DNA of 64,000 nt from Sulfurospirillum deleyianum DSM 6946 (GTDB lineage: Bacteria > Campylobacterota > Campylobacteria > Campylobacterales > Sulfurospirillaceae), in assembly GCF_000024885.1 (NCBI RefSeq), contig NC_013512.1, positions 558,001-622,000 on the forward strand. The letters run 5' to 3'. The position numbers and the translations under genes were made by a program. Positions 27,959 through 38,342 of this stretch are shown one piece after another. The notes beneath the pieces are model-generated. The model was not told the DNA's origin, made no database searches, and saw nothing but the letters and a program-made list of their open reading frames with translations. Within the stretch, counting starts at the first letter, position 1, and every line of letters begins with the position of its first letter.

Positions 27959-30199
27959 GTGGAATATAAAATTTATGTGAACAATCAAGAAGAGATTTAT
28001 GATATAGGCAAAGTTGCCAAACAAGCAGCGGGTGCTGCTTTATTGAAAATTAAAAATACGGTTATCCTAGCGACCGTTGCACGTGATGATACGCAAGTCT
28101 CTGAAAATTTTGTGCCTTTGACGGTTCAATATGTCGAAAAAAGTTATGCTGTAGGTAAAATTCCTGGCGGATATATTAAACGAGAGACAAAACCAGGTGA
28201 TTTTGAAACACTAACCTCCCGTATTATTGATAGAAGTTTACGTCCACTTTTCCCAAAAGGGTATGCGTACCCAACACAAATTACCGTTTTTGTTTTAAGT
28301 TGTGATGCTGAAGTTGATCTTCAAGTTGCAGCACTAAACGCAGCAGGTGCTGCATTGTACCTTTCAGATATCCCTGTAAATAAAGCAGTTGCAGGTGTTC
28401 GTATTGGTTATGTTGATGGAGCGTACGTGGTGAATCCATCTAATTCTCTCCTCAAAAAAAGTACGTTGGATTTATATGTGGCTGGAACAAAAGAAGAGTT
28501 GTTAATGATTGAAATGCGCTCTATTGCTTCTATGGAAAGTGTTAGCCTACCTGTTATGGCAATTGACCCGATGTTAGATCCGACTTTAGCAGAAAATATG
28601 ATGGCTAAGCAAGTCATCAATGAATTTCCTGAAGATGCAATTTTAGCTGCGATTGATACAGCACAAAATGCTATTACTGAAGCGACAACGGCGTATGAGA
28701 ACACATTTGTTTCCTTGAAAAAAGAGGACGCCATTCTTGATTATAAACAAGATTTGACCAGTGATGCGATTTTTGCTTATATTGATGAGTTTTACAAAGA
28801 GGCTGTTTATGACGCTATCAATCAAATGGCAAAAAGCGAGCGAGCGAGTGAATTAAGTAAGATTGTAGATGCGATTTTAAAAGACAATATTGCTACGCTC
28901 GAAGGTTGGGATAAGGCACTTGTTGATAGCGTTCTTCAAACGTATAAAAAGAAGATTGTGCGTGAGATGATTGTTGAAAAAAGAGTACGTGCGGATGGAA
29001 GAAAATTAACAGAAATTAGACCTATTAGCATTGAAACAAATCTGTTGCCTCTTGCGCATGGTTCATGTCTTTTTACACGAGGTCAGACACAAGCATTGGT
29101 TATCGCAACATTAGGTAATGACAAAGATGCACAAATGTACGACTTATTAACCGAAAAAAGTAGTGTAAGCGATACTTTTATGGTCAATTATAACTTCCCA
29201 GGCTTTTCAGTAGGAGAAGCTTCTCCTTTACGTGCGCCAGGACGTAGAGAATTAGGTCATGGTAATCTTGCACGACGTGCTTTAGAACCCGTTGTGGATA
29301 TCAACAGACTACAAACAATTCGTTTAGTCTCTGAAATTTTAGAATCCAATGGATCTTCTTCTATGGCAACGATTTGTGGAGGAGCACTTGCTTTAAAAGC
29401 AGCAGGTGTTGAAATTGAAAAATTGGTTGCAGGTATTGCAATGGGACTGGTTTTTGAAGGGGATAAACACGCTGTTTTAAGTGATATCATGGGATTAGAA
29501 GATCATGATGGTGATATGGATTTTAAAGTGGCTGGAACAAAAGATGGTATTACGGCACTTCAAATGGACATTAAATTGGGTGGAATTTCTAGGGATGTTT
29601 TAAAAGAGGCACTTTATCAAGCAAGAGAAGGACGTGAACATATCCTTGCAATTATGGAAAAAGCAAGTGAAGAAATAGTTATTAACAATGCCGTACTTCC
29701 TAAATTAGAGCTGTTTAATGTTGATCCTTCTAAAATCGTAGATATTATAGGGCAAGCGGGAAAAACCATTAGAGAAATTATTGAAAAATTTGAAGTTTCG
29801 ATTGATTTGGATCGTGAAAAAGGTGAAGTTAAAATTGCGGGAGAAAATAAAGAAAAAGTGGATGCCGCAAAAGAGCACATTATTCAGATTACGAACAAAG
29901 CCTCTTTTGGTGGTCGTGGTGGACATGGTCGAGATAGAGACAATAAGTATCCTACAAAAGAGAGTAAACCAGTGCCAACATTTATTCAAGATGAAGTTGT
30001 GGATGGTACCGTAAAACGTATTGTAGATTTTGGTGCTTTTGTTGAATTGCCTGGCGGTATTGATGGTCTTTTACATGTTTCAAAAATTGCGGATCATCGT
30101 GTTGATAAAGTCAGTGATTATCTCGCATTAGAGCAAAAAGTACGTGTAAAAATTTTAAAGCAAGCAGGAAATAAAATAGAACTAGAGCTTGTACGCTAG
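27959..30199 (+). CDS. pnp: Polynucleotide phosphorylase
   Basis: 746 residues, a 3'-5' phosphorolytic exoribonuclease. Two RNase PH domains (1-230 and about 330-560; catalytic stretch [20 protein letters not shown]), a KH domain (about 575-640, [12 protein letters not shown]) and an S1 domain (about 665-745, [18 protein letters not shown]). The GTG start has GAAGGAG 7 bases upstream. It is the last gene before a probable promoter for atpE. Confidence 0.97.
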   Translation: MEYKIYVNNQEEIYDIGKVAKQAAGAALLKIKNTVILATVARDDTQVSENFVPLTVQYVEKSYAVGKIPGGYIKRETKPGDFETLTSRIIDRSLRPLFPKGYAYPTQITVFVLSCDAEVDLQVAALNAAGAALYLSDIPVNKAVAGVRIGYVDGAYVVNPSNSLLKKSTLDLYVAGTKEELLMIEMRSIASMESVSLPVMAIDPMLDPTLAENMMAKQVINEFPEDAILAAIDTAQNAITEATTAYENTFVSLKKEDAILDYKQDLTSDAIFAYIDEFYKEAVYDAINQMAKSERASELSKIVDAILKDNIATLEGWDKALVDSVLQTYKKKIVREMIVEKRVRADGRKLTEIRPISIETNLLPLAHGSCLFTRGQTQALVIATLGNDKDAQMYDLLTEKSSVSDTFMVNYNFPGFSVGEASPLRAPGRRELGHGNLARRALEPVVDINRLQTIRLVSEILESNGSSSMATICGGALALKAAGVEIEKLVAGIAMGLVFEGDKHAVLSDIMGLEDHDGDMDFKVAGTKDGITALQMDIKLGGISRDVLKEALYQAREGREHILAIMEKASEEIVINNAVLPKLELFNVDPSKIVDIIGQAGKTIREIIEKFEVSIDLDREKGEVKIAGENKEKVDAAKEHIIQITNKASFGGRGGHGRDRDNKYPTKESKPVPTFIQDEVVDGTVKRIVDFGAFVELPGGIDGLLHVSKIADHRVDKVSDYLALEQKVRVKILKQAGNKIELELVR

Positions 30200-30300
30200 T
30201 TTAAAGGCTTTTTAACAATTAGTTCGATAAAATATCGCCTACAAAGTGGAAAGTAGGGGTTTTATCCGAACAGACTTTGAAAAAAAATGAGGAGTAATCT

Positions 30301-30603
30301 TTGAAAAAGATTCTTTTTTTAATGGCTGCGTTTGCAACATTTGCATTTGCTGGTGAAACTGAAACTATTAAAGCGTATTCAGTTCTTACTGTTGGTATCG
30401 TTTTAGGTCTTGCTGCGTTTGGTGCTGCTATTGGTATGGGAAACACTGCATCTGCAGCTATTTCTGGTACAGCAAGAAACCCAGGTATTGGTGGTAAACT
30501 TGTAACAACTATGTTTATTGCACTTGCGATGATTGAAGCACAAGTTATTTATGCACTTGTTATTGCTTTGATTCTTCTTTACAAAAATCCATTACTTGGT
30601 TAA
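30301..30603 (+). CDS. atpE: ATP synthase subunit c
   Basis: 100 residues, two-helix hairpin of the Fo rotor. It has an N-terminal signal-like extension (about 1-17, ending FAFA), as is usual in Campylobacterota. Helix 1 has GxGxGxG-like GAAIGMGNTASAA, the polar loop has ARNPG, and helix 2 carries the ion-binding Glu in IALAMIEAQVIYAL. Ala rather than Ser/Thr follows that Glu, which points to H+ rather than Na+ coupling. TTG start with GAGGAG 5 bases upstream. It stands alone, away from other ATP synthase genes. Confidence 0.95.
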   Translation: MKKILFLMAAFATFAFAGETETIKAYSVLTVGIVLGLAAFGAAIGMGNTASAAISGTARNPGIGGKLVTTMFIALAMIEAQVIYALVIALILLYKNPLLG

Positions 30604-30618
30604 TAAAAAGTAAATCCT

Positions 30619-30647
30619 GAAGGAGCACTTAAGCTCCTTCTTCTTCT
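30619..30647 (+). terminator. Terminator after atpE
   Basis: GAAGGAGC and GCTCCTTC (8 pairs) around ACTTAA, followed by TTCTTCT. It ends only 2 bases before the tRNA, so the tRNA needs read-through or its own weak promoter. Confidence 0.75.
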
Positions 30648-30649
30648 AT

Positions 30650-30734
30650 GCGGTCGTGGTGGAACGGTAGACACGCTACCTTGAGGTGGTAGTGCCTTAC
30701 GGGTGTGGGGGTTCAAATCCCCCCGACCGCACCA
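30650..30734 (+). tRNA. tRNA-Leu (anticodon GAG)
   Basis: 85 bases with a full cloverleaf: acceptor GCGGTCG/CGACCGC, anticodon stem CTACC/GGTAG around TTGAGGT (anticodon GAG at 30683-30685), a variable arm of class II size, T-loop TTCAAAT, and CCA encoded at the end. It reads CUC and CUU codons. Confidence 0.97.
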
Positions 30735-30876
30735 TTTTCTCTCTTTTAACTTTTTAATTTTACTCCATTTGAAAAACTAATCAGAATGATATTTTTAGAA
30801 CTTTGGATTCTTTTTTAGTTAAGTCATTGCTCACTTATGCTACCATTTTCTCATCAAAATTTTAAAAAGGTTGTTT

Positions 30877-31137
30877 ATGCGTGAATTAGAATTGAAGAAT
30901 ATCTTAAAAATTGGAGATAAAGAATTTTTAGTTTCTACGATTAGCATGCATGTGCGTCACTCCTTTTTTGATGGAGATTCTAAAAGACTTGTCTATGAGA
31001 CCATGGTTTTTGAAATTATTAATGATGAAGTACAATTTCATCATTCTATTTTCAATGAGAGGTATAATATGGCAGATGAAGCGATTGCTGAACATGGTGC
31101 TATTATTAAAAATCCTAAAAATTTCTTTATTATTTAG
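30877..31137 (+). CDS. Small conserved hypothetical protein
   Basis: 86 residues, soluble, starting MRELELKNILKIG. AAAAAGG lies 6 bases before this ATG, which I prefer over a TTG two codons earlier. The protein is rich in charged residues with alternating strands and helices and ends NPKNFFII. I recognise no family. It stands between tRNA-Leu and oadG with gaps of 140 and 210 bases, so is probably transcribed alone; a TGCTACCAT extended -10 lies about 30 bases upstream. Confidence 0.65.
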   Translation: MRELELKNILKIGDKEFLVSTISMHVRHSFFDGDSKRLVYETMVFEIINDEVQFHHSIFNERYNMADEAIAEHGAIIKNPKNFFII

Positions 31138-31288
31138 CTTCTAAATCTCTTTTTTAATTATCCTCAGATTTTGTGCACATTTATCGTGAACTTTCATTGA
31201 AATAATTTTGTAATATTAGCTGCATTAAACTCTTTTTTCTCTCTATTTTAAGCTCTTTGTTATAGGTTTGATTTAATAAAAGAAATGA

Positions 31289-31294
31289 TAAAAT
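31289..31294 (+). promoter_or_regulatory. Promoter -10 for oadGAB
   Basis: Extended -10 TGA-TAAAAT about 55 bases before the oadG ATG. The rest of the 210-base gap is AT-rich with no other clear structure. Confidence 0.5.
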
Positions 31295-31348
31295 ACCTAA
31301 CTTTTGACTATATTTTTTAGTTAAATTTAAACAAAAAAGGTTGCGTCT

Positions 31349-31594
31349 ATGGAAGTTAATCTGATTGCGGAAAGCTTAAAATTTCTTGTTTTAGGTATGT
31401 CTACGGTATTTATGTTTTTAGTTTTGATGGTTTTTGTGTTAAATCTTCAAGCTCAAATCATTACAAAATATTTTCCTGCCAGTAAGGAGAATATCAATGT
31501 AGGTAATTCTACTTTAGAATTATCACAAAAAGGTAACTTGGCAATTGTCGCAGCTATTGCTGCTTCTCTCAAATCTTACAAACAATCAAAATAG
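31349..31594 (+). CDS. oadG: Oxaloacetate decarboxylase gamma subunit
   Basis: 81 residues: one N-terminal membrane helix (about 10-31, FLVLGMSTVFMFLVLMVFVL) with the OadG pattern G-M-x-x-V-F-x-F-L, then a short cytoplasmic tail. In the Na+-pumping decarboxylase it holds the alpha and beta subunits together. It lies 18 bases before oadA, consistent with a gamma-alpha-beta operon. Identity rests on the helix pattern and context because the family is short and variable. Confidence 0.85.
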   Translation: MEVNLIAESLKFLVLGMSTVFMFLVLMVFVLNLQAQIITKYFPASKENINVGNSTLELSQKGNLAIVAAIAASLKSYKQSK

Positions 31595-31612
31595 CATAAA
31601 GGGCGAGATAAG

Positions 31613-33418
31613 ATGGCTAAAAAATACATCGATGTGATGGATACAACGTTTAGAGATGGATTTCAGTCTGTTTTTGGTGGACGTGTACTGATGGATGATT
31701 TTCTTCCAGCAGTAGCAGCAGCGCGTGAGGCGGGTATTAGCCATTTTGAATTTGGGGGAGGGGCACGTTTTCAAAGTCTCTATTTCTACCTCAATGAAGA
31801 TGCTTTTGTCATGATGGACAAATTTAGAGAAATTGCAGGACCAGATGCAAATTTACAAACCCTTGCTCGTGGAGTCAATACAGTAATGCTCGATACAGGT
31901 AATCGGGAACTGATTGATTTACACGCTAAAATGTTTAAAAAACATGGTACGACAACCATCCGTAACTTTGATGCCCTCAATGATGTTGAAAATCTTAAAT
32001 ACAGTGGTGAACGTATTGTACATCATGGATTAAAACATGAAATTGTTGTGACGATGATGGATTTACCTCCTGGATGCGTTGGTGCCCATGATGTTGCTTT
32101 TTATGAAAAAACCCTTCGTGAAATTTTAGACTCAGGTATTCCCTATCATAGTATCTGTTTTAAAGATGCCAGTGGAACATCAAGCCCTCAAAAAGTTTAT
32201 GAAACTATCAAAATGGCACGTAAACTTGTTCCAGAAGGAACCCATTTACGACTTCATACCCATGAAACTGCGGGTGTAAGTGTTGCCTGTTACTTAGCTG
32301 CGCTTGAAGCAGGGGTTGATGGTATTGATATGGCAGCCAGTCCTGTGAGTGGTGGTACTTCTCAACCAGATATTTTAACCATGCTTCATGCCGTTAAAGG
32401 CAAAGAGTATGATTTAGGTGGGTTAGAGTTAGAAAAAATCCTCAAATACGAAGATGTTTTACAAGGGTGCTTAAAAGATTATTTTATGCCACCTGAAGCC
32501 ACCCAAGTTTCTCCACTCATTCCTTTTTCGCCAATGCCAGGTGGTGCGTTGACTGCCAATACGCAAATGCTTCGTGATAATAACATCTTACATAAGTTTC
32601 CAGACGTGATTAAAGCGATGCGTGAAGTGGTTGAAAAAGGCGGATACGGTACCAGTGTGACGCCTGTTTCACAATTTTATTTTCAACAAGCATTTAACAA
32701 CGTGATGTTTGGACCATGGAAAAAAATTGCAGAAGGTTATGGCAAAATGGTCTTAGGTTATTTTGGGAAAACACCTGTTGCACCTGATTCTGAGGTTGTT
32801 TCTCTCGCCAGCGAACAGCTTAAACTTCCTCCTACAACAAAAAATGCACTTGATTTAGCAGATGCGGACGATACCAAATCTTTGTTACATGTAAAACAGA
32901 TTTTAGAAAAAGAAAACCTTGAAGTAAGCGAAGAAAACCTTTTGATTGCTGCTGCGTGTAAAGAAAAAGGTATTGCTTTCCTAAAGGGTGAAGCTAAAGT
33001 GAATGTACGAAAAGTCTCAGCGAAAAAAGAGGAGACACCATCGTGTATTACAGATTTTACAGTAAGCGTGAATGGTGAAAAATATCATGTTAAATCTGAT
33101 AACGATAGTACTACTATTGTGATTAATGGAGAGAGTTATGATATAGAAATTTCAGAAGGCTGCGAGGAAGGCGTTTGTGCATCTACCCCTCATACCAGTG
33201 CTTCTTCTGGTCTTGAAATTAAAGCAGGGCTTCCTGGTACTATTTTTAAGGTCTTAGTGAATGTTGGCGATAAAGTCTCAGAGGGTCAAGCTGTAATTGT
33301 GATTGAGGCAATGAAAATGGAAATTGAAGTAGCCTCTCCAAGCAGTGGTGTTGTGAAAGCAGTGAAAGTCAAACAAGGCGATACCATTGTCAATAATCAA
33401 GTGCTTGTTGTCCTATAA
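31613..33418 (+). CDS. oadA: Oxaloacetate decarboxylase alpha / carboxyltransferase with biotin domain
   Basis: 601 residues. The carboxyltransferase TIM barrel (1-~300) has TTFRDGFQS, metal ligands in the LHTHETAG segment and the carboxybiotin Lys in CFKDASGT. The conserved PYC/OadA domain follows (to ~465). The C-terminal biotinyl domain (~530-601) has the lysine in EAMKMEIEV. The homologous C. jejuni subunit is annotated PycB of pyruvate carboxylase. Here the flanking OadG and OadB genes favour the membrane Na+ pump (oxaloacetate to pyruvate + CO2). Palindrome at 32885. Confidence 0.9.
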   Translation: MAKKYIDVMDTTFRDGFQSVFGGRVLMDDFLPAVAAAREAGISHFEFGGGARFQSLYFYLNEDAFVMMDKFREIAGPDANLQTLARGVNTVMLDTGNRELIDLHAKMFKKHGTTTIRNFDALNDVENLKYSGERIVHHGLKHEIVVTMMDLPPGCVGAHDVAFYEKTLREILDSGIPYHSICFKDASGTSSPQKVYETIKMARKLVPEGTHLRLHTHETAGVSVACYLAALEAGVDGIDMAASPVSGGTSQPDILTMLHAVKGKEYDLGGLELEKILKYEDVLQGCLKDYFMPPEATQVSPLIPFSPMPGGALTANTQMLRDNNILHKFPDVIKAMREVVEKGGYGTSVTPVSQFYFQQAFNNVMFGPWKKIAEGYGKMVLGYFGKTPVAPDSEVVSLASEQLKLPPTTKNALDLADADDTKSLLHVKQILEKENLEVSEENLLIAAACKEKGIAFLKGEAKVNVRKVSAKKEETPSCITDFTVSVNGEKYHVKSDNDSTTIVINGESYDIEISEGCEEGVCASTPHTSASSGLEIKAGLPGTIFKVLVNVGDKVSEGQAVIVIEAMKMEIEVASPSSGVVKAVKVKQGDTIVNNQVLVVL

Positions 33419-33427
33419 AGAGGTAAA

Positions 33428-34738
33428 ATGAAAAAACTACTCCTATCATTTTTCGTTCTCTTAAGCCTTAGTTTTATGACGCATTCACTATCCGCTAATG
33501 AGGTGAGTAAAGAAAATCTTAATGAAGATTATAAATCAAAGAGTATCACAGAACTTTTTGGCGCTCTGTATGAATCCACTGGGCTTAATGCGATGCTCAA
33601 TCCGCAAGAAGGTTTAAAAAGCCATGGTGTAGAAGTCTCTACGTTTAATCAGGGTTTGGGACGTATTATTATGATAGGGGTTTGTTTTACACTTTTTTAT
33701 TTGGCAATTGCAAAAGGGTTTGAGCCTCTTCTACTTATTCCCATAGCCTTTGGTGGGTTTTTAGCCAATATCCCTGTCGCAGATATTGCAGGTCCTGAGG
33801 GATTTTTAGGGATTTTATTTAATATGGGAATTAGTTCAGGGCTTTTTCCTTTATTGATTTTTATGGGCGTTGGCGCCATGACCGATTTTGGTCCCCTGCT
33901 TGCCAACCCCAAAACGGCTCTTTTAGGGGGTGCGGCACAACTGGGTATTTTTGGTACGATTGTTGGTGCAGCGGTCTTAACTGAATATACAGGGTTTATT
34001 AACTTTTCCCTCAAAGATGCATGTGCGATTGGTATTATTGGTGGGGCGGATGGTCCAACATCTATCTTTGTAGCAACACGATTAGCGCCTGATTTACTCG
34101 GGGCGATTGCGGTTGCAGCGTATTCTTATATGGCGTTGGTGCCTATTATTCAACCTCCTATTATGCGTGCGCTAACCACCAAAGAAGAGCGTAAAATTAA
34201 AATGGAACAGTTACGTGAAGTATCAAAATTAGAGAAGATTATTTTTCCTCTGACCGTGATGATTTTATGTATTTTAATGCTTCCTGATGCAACGCCACTA
34301 ATTGGTGCGTTGGCATTTGGTAATTTAGCACGTGAATCGGGTGTGGTCAAAAGACTTTCTGAAACGATGGAAAATGCATTAATTAATATTGTCACTATCT
34401 TTTTAGGTCTCTCTGTTGGGTCTAAATTAGCCGCTGAAAAATTTTTAGTACCTGAGACAATGGGTATTATTGTTTTAGGGTTGATTGCTTTTTCCATAGG
34501 TACAGCAGGTGGTGTGATTATGGCTAAAATTATGAATAAGTTTAGTACGCAAAAAATCAATCCGTTGATTGGCTCAGCAGGTGTGAGTGCAGTTCCTATG
34601 GCGGCTAGGGTTTCGAATAAGGAAGGTATGAAAGAAGATCCAACGAATATGCTTTTAATGCATGCAATGGGTCCAAATGTGGCGGGTGTTATCGGGTCGG
34701 CGGTTGCAGCGGGTGTGCTGTTGTCAATTTTTAAATAA
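33428..34738 (+). CDS. oadB: Oxaloacetate decarboxylase beta subunit (sodium pump)
   Basis: 436 residues. An N-terminal signal-like segment (about 1-23, ending LSA) and nine or so membrane helices. The key intramembrane motif [13 protein letters not shown] (about 200-212) carries the Asp that is essential for Na+ binding in the Klebsiella enzyme. [18 protein letters not shown] and [18 protein letters not shown] near the C-terminus are family hallmarks. It decarboxylates carboxybiotin and drives Na+ export. It starts 9 bases after oadA. Confidence 0.95.
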   Translation: MKKLLLSFFVLLSLSFMTHSLSANEVSKENLNEDYKSKSITELFGALYESTGLNAMLNPQEGLKSHGVEVSTFNQGLGRIIMIGVCFTLFYLAIAKGFEPLLLIPIAFGGFLANIPVADIAGPEGFLGILFNMGISSGLFPLLIFMGVGAMTDFGPLLANPKTALLGGAAQLGIFGTIVGAAVLTEYTGFINFSLKDACAIGIIGGADGPTSIFVATRLAPDLLGAIAVAAYSYMALVPIIQPPIMRALTTKEERKIKMEQLREVSKLEKIIFPLTVMILCILMLPDATPLIGALAFGNLARESGVVKRLSETMENALINIVTIFLGLSVGSKLAAEKFLVPETMGIIVLGLIAFSIGTAGGVIMAKIMNKFSTQKINPLIGSAGVSAVPMAARVSNKEGMKEDPTNMLLMHAMGPNVAGVIGSAVAAGVLLSIFK

Positions 34739-34759
34739 GATTTTTTAAGGGTAAAGGGT

Positions 34760-36337
34760 ATGTCAAAGATTAATGAAATAGAAAAGCTTGGTTTAACCAA
34801 TATTGGTAAAGTGCATTACAATATTAGCTATGATGAATTGCTTGAACATGAAATCAAAAATAAAGAAGGTTGCGTTACACGTAATGGTACTTACAGTGTC
34901 GATACAGGGATTTTTACAGGAAGAAGTCCGAAAGATAAATACTTTGTTGATCAAGCCCCGTCAAACCAATACATTTCATGGGGAAAAATTAATCAAAAAA
35001 TTACAAAAGAGATTTTTGATGAACTGTTTGAAAAAGTCAAAAATCAGCTTTCCAACAAAGATATTTATATTCAAGATGCGTACAGTGGTGGAAGTTTAGC
35101 CAGTCGTAAAAGTATTCGTATGGTGACAGAAGTGGCATGGCAAGCACATTTTGTTAAAAATATGTTTATTCGTCCTACGGAAGAAGAGTTGGCGACATTT
35201 AAGCCAGACTTTACGCTCTATAACGCATGTAAAGTGGTAGATGAAGATTATAAAAAGCATGGGTTACATTCAGATGTTTTCGTAGTTTTTAATGTGGAAG
35301 AGAATGTTGCTATTATCGGTGGAACATGGTACGGTGGAGAGATTAAAAAAGGTATTTTCTCTATGATGAATTACTGGTTGCCATTAGAGGGTAAACTCTC
35401 GATGCACTGTTCTGCCAATGTGGGTGAAAAAGGTGATACAGCACTTTTCTTTGGACTCTCTGGGACAGGAAAAACAACCCTTTCCACAGACCCAAAACGT
35501 AAATTAATTGGTGATGATGAGCATGGTTGGGACGATGAGGGCATTTTCAATTTTGAGGGTGGCTGTTATGCAAAATGTATTAACCTTGACCCAAACAGTG
35601 AGCCTGAAATTTATGGTGCGATTAAAAAAGACGCACTTTTAGAAAATGTCGTGATTGATGAAAACGATGTGGTTGATTTTGCAGATAGTTCTAAAACAGA
35701 AAATACCCGTGTCTCTTATCCTATTTATCACATTGAAAATCATGAAAAAACACTTCAAGCAGGACATCCTAAAAAAATTATCTTTTTAAGTGCGGATGCT
35801 TTTGGTGTTTTACCTCCTGTTTCAAAACTGACTAAAGAGCAAGCGATGTACTACTTCTTAAGCGGTTATACTGCCAAAGTGGCAGGAACAGAGCGTGGTA
35901 TAACTGAGCCTGTTGCAACGTTTAGTGCATGTTTTGGTGAAGCTTTTTTACCCTTGCATCCAACCGTTTATGCAAAGCTATTGGGTGAAAAAATTGATAA
36001 ATATGGCGTAGATGTCTATTTGGTCAATACAGGCTGGAGTGGCGGTGGTTTTGGTGTGGGTAAACGTATGAGTATTAAAGCAACACGTGCGTGTATCAAT
36101 GCTATTTTGGATGGAAGTATTAATGATTCAGATTTTGAGTCTATTCCTGTCTTTAATATTCAAGTACCTAAAACACTTGAGGGTGTGCCAACAGAAGTTC
36201 TAAATCCTAAAAATACATGGGAGAACAAAAGCCTTTATGATGCAACCAGAGATGAGCTTGCTGGCATGTTTATCGAGAACTTCAAAAAATATATTACCCC
36301 AGATTCTGACTTCTCAAGTGCGGGTCCAAAACTCTAA
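34760..36337 (+). CDS. pckA: Phosphoenolpyruvate carboxykinase (ATP)
   Basis: 525 residues. Interconverts oxaloacetate + ATP and PEP + CO2 + ADP. The kinase P-loop is [11 protein letters not shown] (about 233). The metal/substrate motif [19 protein letters not shown] follows, as does [11 protein letters not shown]. It lies 21 bases after oadB, so oxaloacetate can be routed to pyruvate (OadGAB) or PEP (PckA) from one operon. The unit ends at an inverted pair of TTACATGTAA. Confidence 0.97.
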   Translation: MSKINEIEKLGLTNIGKVHYNISYDELLEHEIKNKEGCVTRNGTYSVDTGIFTGRSPKDKYFVDQAPSNQYISWGKINQKITKEIFDELFEKVKNQLSNKDIYIQDAYSGGSLASRKSIRMVTEVAWQAHFVKNMFIRPTEEELATFKPDFTLYNACKVVDEDYKKHGLHSDVFVVFNVEENVAIIGGTWYGGEIKKGIFSMMNYWLPLEGKLSMHCSANVGEKGDTALFFGLSGTGKTTLSTDPKRKLIGDDEHGWDDEGIFNFEGGCYAKCINLDPNSEPEIYGAIKKDALLENVVIDENDVVDFADSSKTENTRVSYPIYHIENHEKTLQAGHPKKIIFLSADAFGVLPPVSKLTKEQAMYYFLSGYTAKVAGTERGITEPVATFSACFGEAFLPLHPTVYAKLLGEKIDKYGVDVYLVNTGWSGGGFGVGKRMSIKATRACINAILDGSINDSDFESIPVFNIQVPKTLEGVPTEVLNPKNTWENKSLYDATRDELAGMFIENFKKYITPDSDFSSAGPKL

Positions 36338-36345
36338 TTTTACTC

Positions 36346-36379
36346 GTTACATGTAAAGGTTAAACCCTTTACATGTAAC
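36346..36379. repeat. Inverted pair of TTACATGTAA after pckA
   Basis: Two palindromes (36347-36356 and 36369-36378) are arranged so that the 14 bases GTTACATGTAAAGG and their complement form a perfect stem with a 6-base loop, 8 bases after the pckA stop. No T tract follows. It may act as a terminator or mRNA-stabilising hairpin between pckA and argH. Confidence 0.8.
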
Positions 36380-36452
36380 CCCTAAGCCTTTGTGTTAAGG
36401 CACACGATTCTTGCCAAAAGCAGGACGTTTATTTATCCAAGGAGACGTGTCA

Positions 36453-37844
36453 ATGTCAAAACTATGGTCTGGGAGATTTGCCCAAAGTGGTGCCCAATTA
36501 CTTGATGAATTTAATGCTTCATTACCTTTTGATAAAAAGTTGTATGAAGAAGATATTAGAGGCTCTATCGCCCACGCAACCATGCTTGCAAAACAGGGCA
36601 TTTTAACGCAAGAAGAAGCAGAAGAGATTGCCAAAGGTTTGATGCAAATTAAACAAGAGATTGAAGAGGGTCTGTTTGAATTTTCCATCGCACACGAAGA
36701 TATTCATATGGCGGTGGAGAGTCGTTTAATTACACTGATTGGCGAAGCAGGAAAACGTTTGCATACCGCTCGAAGCCGTAATGATCAAGTCGCCCTTGAT
36801 TTTCGTTTATACGTTCAAAAGCAGACATTAGTAATTGTCAATGTTCTGGAGTCTTTAATTGATGTCTTAATGCAGATTGCCAAAGAGCATACAAATACAC
36901 TTTTACCTGGTATGACACATCTTCAGCATGCACAGCCTATTAACTTTGCGTTTCACCTCTTAGCCTATGTCTCGATGTTTAAACGAGACATTGAGCGTTT
37001 GGAAAGTTCACATAAACGCAATAACATTTTACCTTTAGGGTGTGCTGCCTTAGCCGGAACTCCACACAATATCGACCGTGAATACGTTGCAAAACTTTTA
37101 GGATTTGATGGTGTGAGCGTGAATTGTTTAGATACCGTTAGTGATAGGGATTTTGCTTTAGAAATTCTCTTTAACATTTCAACCATTATGATGCATGTTT
37201 CTCGTTTTGCTGAAGAGCTAATTTTGTGGTCAAGTTATGAGTTTAAATTTATCACGCTTAGCGATGAATACTCAACGGGAAGTTCTATCATGCCACAAAA
37301 GAAAAATCCTGATGTGCCTGAACTTTTACGTGGTAAAACAGGACGTGTCAATGGTAATCTGATTTCACTTTTAACGGTGTTAAAAGGACTTCCTTTGGCG
37401 TACAACAAAGATATGCAAGAGGATAAAGAAGGGGTTTTTGACAGTGTTGAAACCGTTTTTATCTCTTTAAATATTCTCAAAGAGGCGATTCGTACGATGA
37501 GCATTAATCATGAACGTATGCGTCAGGCCTGCGAAGTTGGGCATTTAAGTGCCACTGATTTGGCGGATTATTTGGTTCAAAAATGCAATATTCCCTTCCG
37601 TGAGGCGCATTTTATTACAGGGCGTGCGGTTGCCCATGCGGAGAGTTTAGGAATAGATTTGAGTAAACTCAGCGTGGAAGAGCTTCAAAAAGTAGATGCT
37701 CGCATTGGTGAAGATGTGCTAGAAGTTTTGAGTTTAGTCCATTCAATGAATGCAAGAACCTCACAAGGTGGAACAGCAACCAGTTCTACATGTAAACAGA
37801 TTGAACTTCTTGAAGCGTGGATACAATCACGAAAAGAAGCCTAA
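36453..37844 (+). CDS. argH: Argininosuccinate lyase
   Basis: 463 residues. Last step of arginine synthesis. Contains the superfamily signature [12 protein letters not shown] (about 275), [13 protein letters not shown] (about 105) and [11 protein letters not shown]-like [12 protein letters not shown] (about 150). I start at the ATG at 36453 ([10 protein letters not shown]), with AGGAGA 9 bases upstream. An in-frame ATG at 36411 adds a non-family tail. Confidence 0.97.
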   Translation: MSKLWSGRFAQSGAQLLDEFNASLPFDKKLYEEDIRGSIAHATMLAKQGILTQEEAEEIAKGLMQIKQEIEEGLFEFSIAHEDIHMAVESRLITLIGEAGKRLHTARSRNDQVALDFRLYVQKQTLVIVNVLESLIDVLMQIAKEHTNTLLPGMTHLQHAQPINFAFHLLAYVSMFKRDIERLESSHKRNNILPLGCAALAGTPHNIDREYVAKLLGFDGVSVNCLDTVSDRDFALEILFNISTIMMHVSRFAEELILWSSYEFKFITLSDEYSTGSSIMPQKKNPDVPELLRGKTGRVNGNLISLLTVLKGLPLAYNKDMQEDKEGVFDSVETVFISLNILKEAIRTMSINHERMRQACEVGHLSATDLADYLVQKCNIPFREAHFITGRAVAHAESLGIDLSKLSVEELQKVDARIGEDVLEVLSLVHSMNARTSQGGTATSSTCKQIELLEAWIQSRKEA

Positions 37845-37868
37845 GAAGAGGCTATGCCTCTTCTTTTT
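37845..37868 (+). terminator. Terminator after argH
   Basis: GAAGAGGC and GCCTCTTC around TAT, directly after the argH stop and followed by TTTTTT. It lies between convergent genes. Confidence 0.9.
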
Positions 37869-37872
37869 TATG

Positions 37873-38229
37873 CTAAATAAATTGGCGAGAATCACTGTCA
37901 CTTAAATGATCCCAAGAGAGTTTCGCCCCTCCTAAAAGATGGAAATGAAGGTGTAAAACTTCTTGTCCACCATCGCTGCCGTTATTGGTAATCAATCGAT
38001 ACCCGCTCTCATCTAAACCCAAAAGTTTTGCGACTTGATGGGTAAACTCTGTCAATCCCACCATGATTTTTGGATCAACCTCTTGAAAACATTGATACTC
38101 TTTTTTGGGAATAATCAAAATATGAACGGGTGCTTTGGGATTGATGTCATGGAAGGCTAAAAAATCACTATTTTCAAGAACTTTATTGCAAGGAATCTCT
38201 CCGCTAACGATTTTACTAAAGATGGTCAT
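37873..38229 (-). CDS. HIT family (histidine triad) hydrolase
   Basis: 118 residues, cytoplasmic. The triad motif HLHFHLLGG (about 98-106) is intact, and the N-terminal IFSKIVSGEIPCNKVLE is typical of the HINT branch, which hydrolyses nucleoside phosphoramidates such as adenylated lysine. GGAG lies 6 bases before the ATG. It is divergent from pheS, as in C. jejuni by my recollection. Confidence 0.93.
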   Translation of the reverse strand: MTIFSKIVSGEIPCNKVLENSDFLAFHDINPKAPVHILIIPKKEYQCFQEVDPKIMVGLTEFTHQVAKLLGLDESGYRLITNNGSDGGQEVLHLHFHLLGGAKLSWDHLSDSDSRQFI

Positions 38230-38264
38230 CTCTCTCTCCTCTTTTTTAGACGATTTTAACCTTT

Positions 38265-38270
38265 TATAAT
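38265..38270 (+). promoter_or_regulatory. Candidate -10 in the HIT/pheS divergent gap
   Basis: TATAAT about 72 bases before the pheS TTG; a TAAAAT at 38282-38287 is an alternative. No T-box or phenylalanine leader peptide is visible in this gap. Confidence 0.4.
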
Positions 38271-38342
38271 TAAAGTTTGACTAAAATGGGACCTTGAATA
38301 GACTAAGGATAGAGTGAAAATCCTGTGATGAAAGGCTGATCT

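Noticed and set aside
29705-29989. Minus-strand frame inside pnp with Phe/Asn-rich product
   Set aside because: It is an antisense shadow of the KH domain region with no supporting signals.
34150-34800. A 216-codon open frame antisense to oadB
   Set aside because: It is a shadow of the OadB frame: Ile/Pro/Ser-biased composition, no Shine-Dalgarno, and OadB motifs are fully intact on the other strand.
36411-36452. Longer ArgH start
   Set aside because: The extra 14 residues are not family-like, and AGGAGA is spaced for the ATG at 36453.
38230-38342. T-box or attenuator before pheS
   Set aside because: No T-box consensus, phenylalanine-rich leader peptide or antiterminator pair is visible in the 113-base gap.
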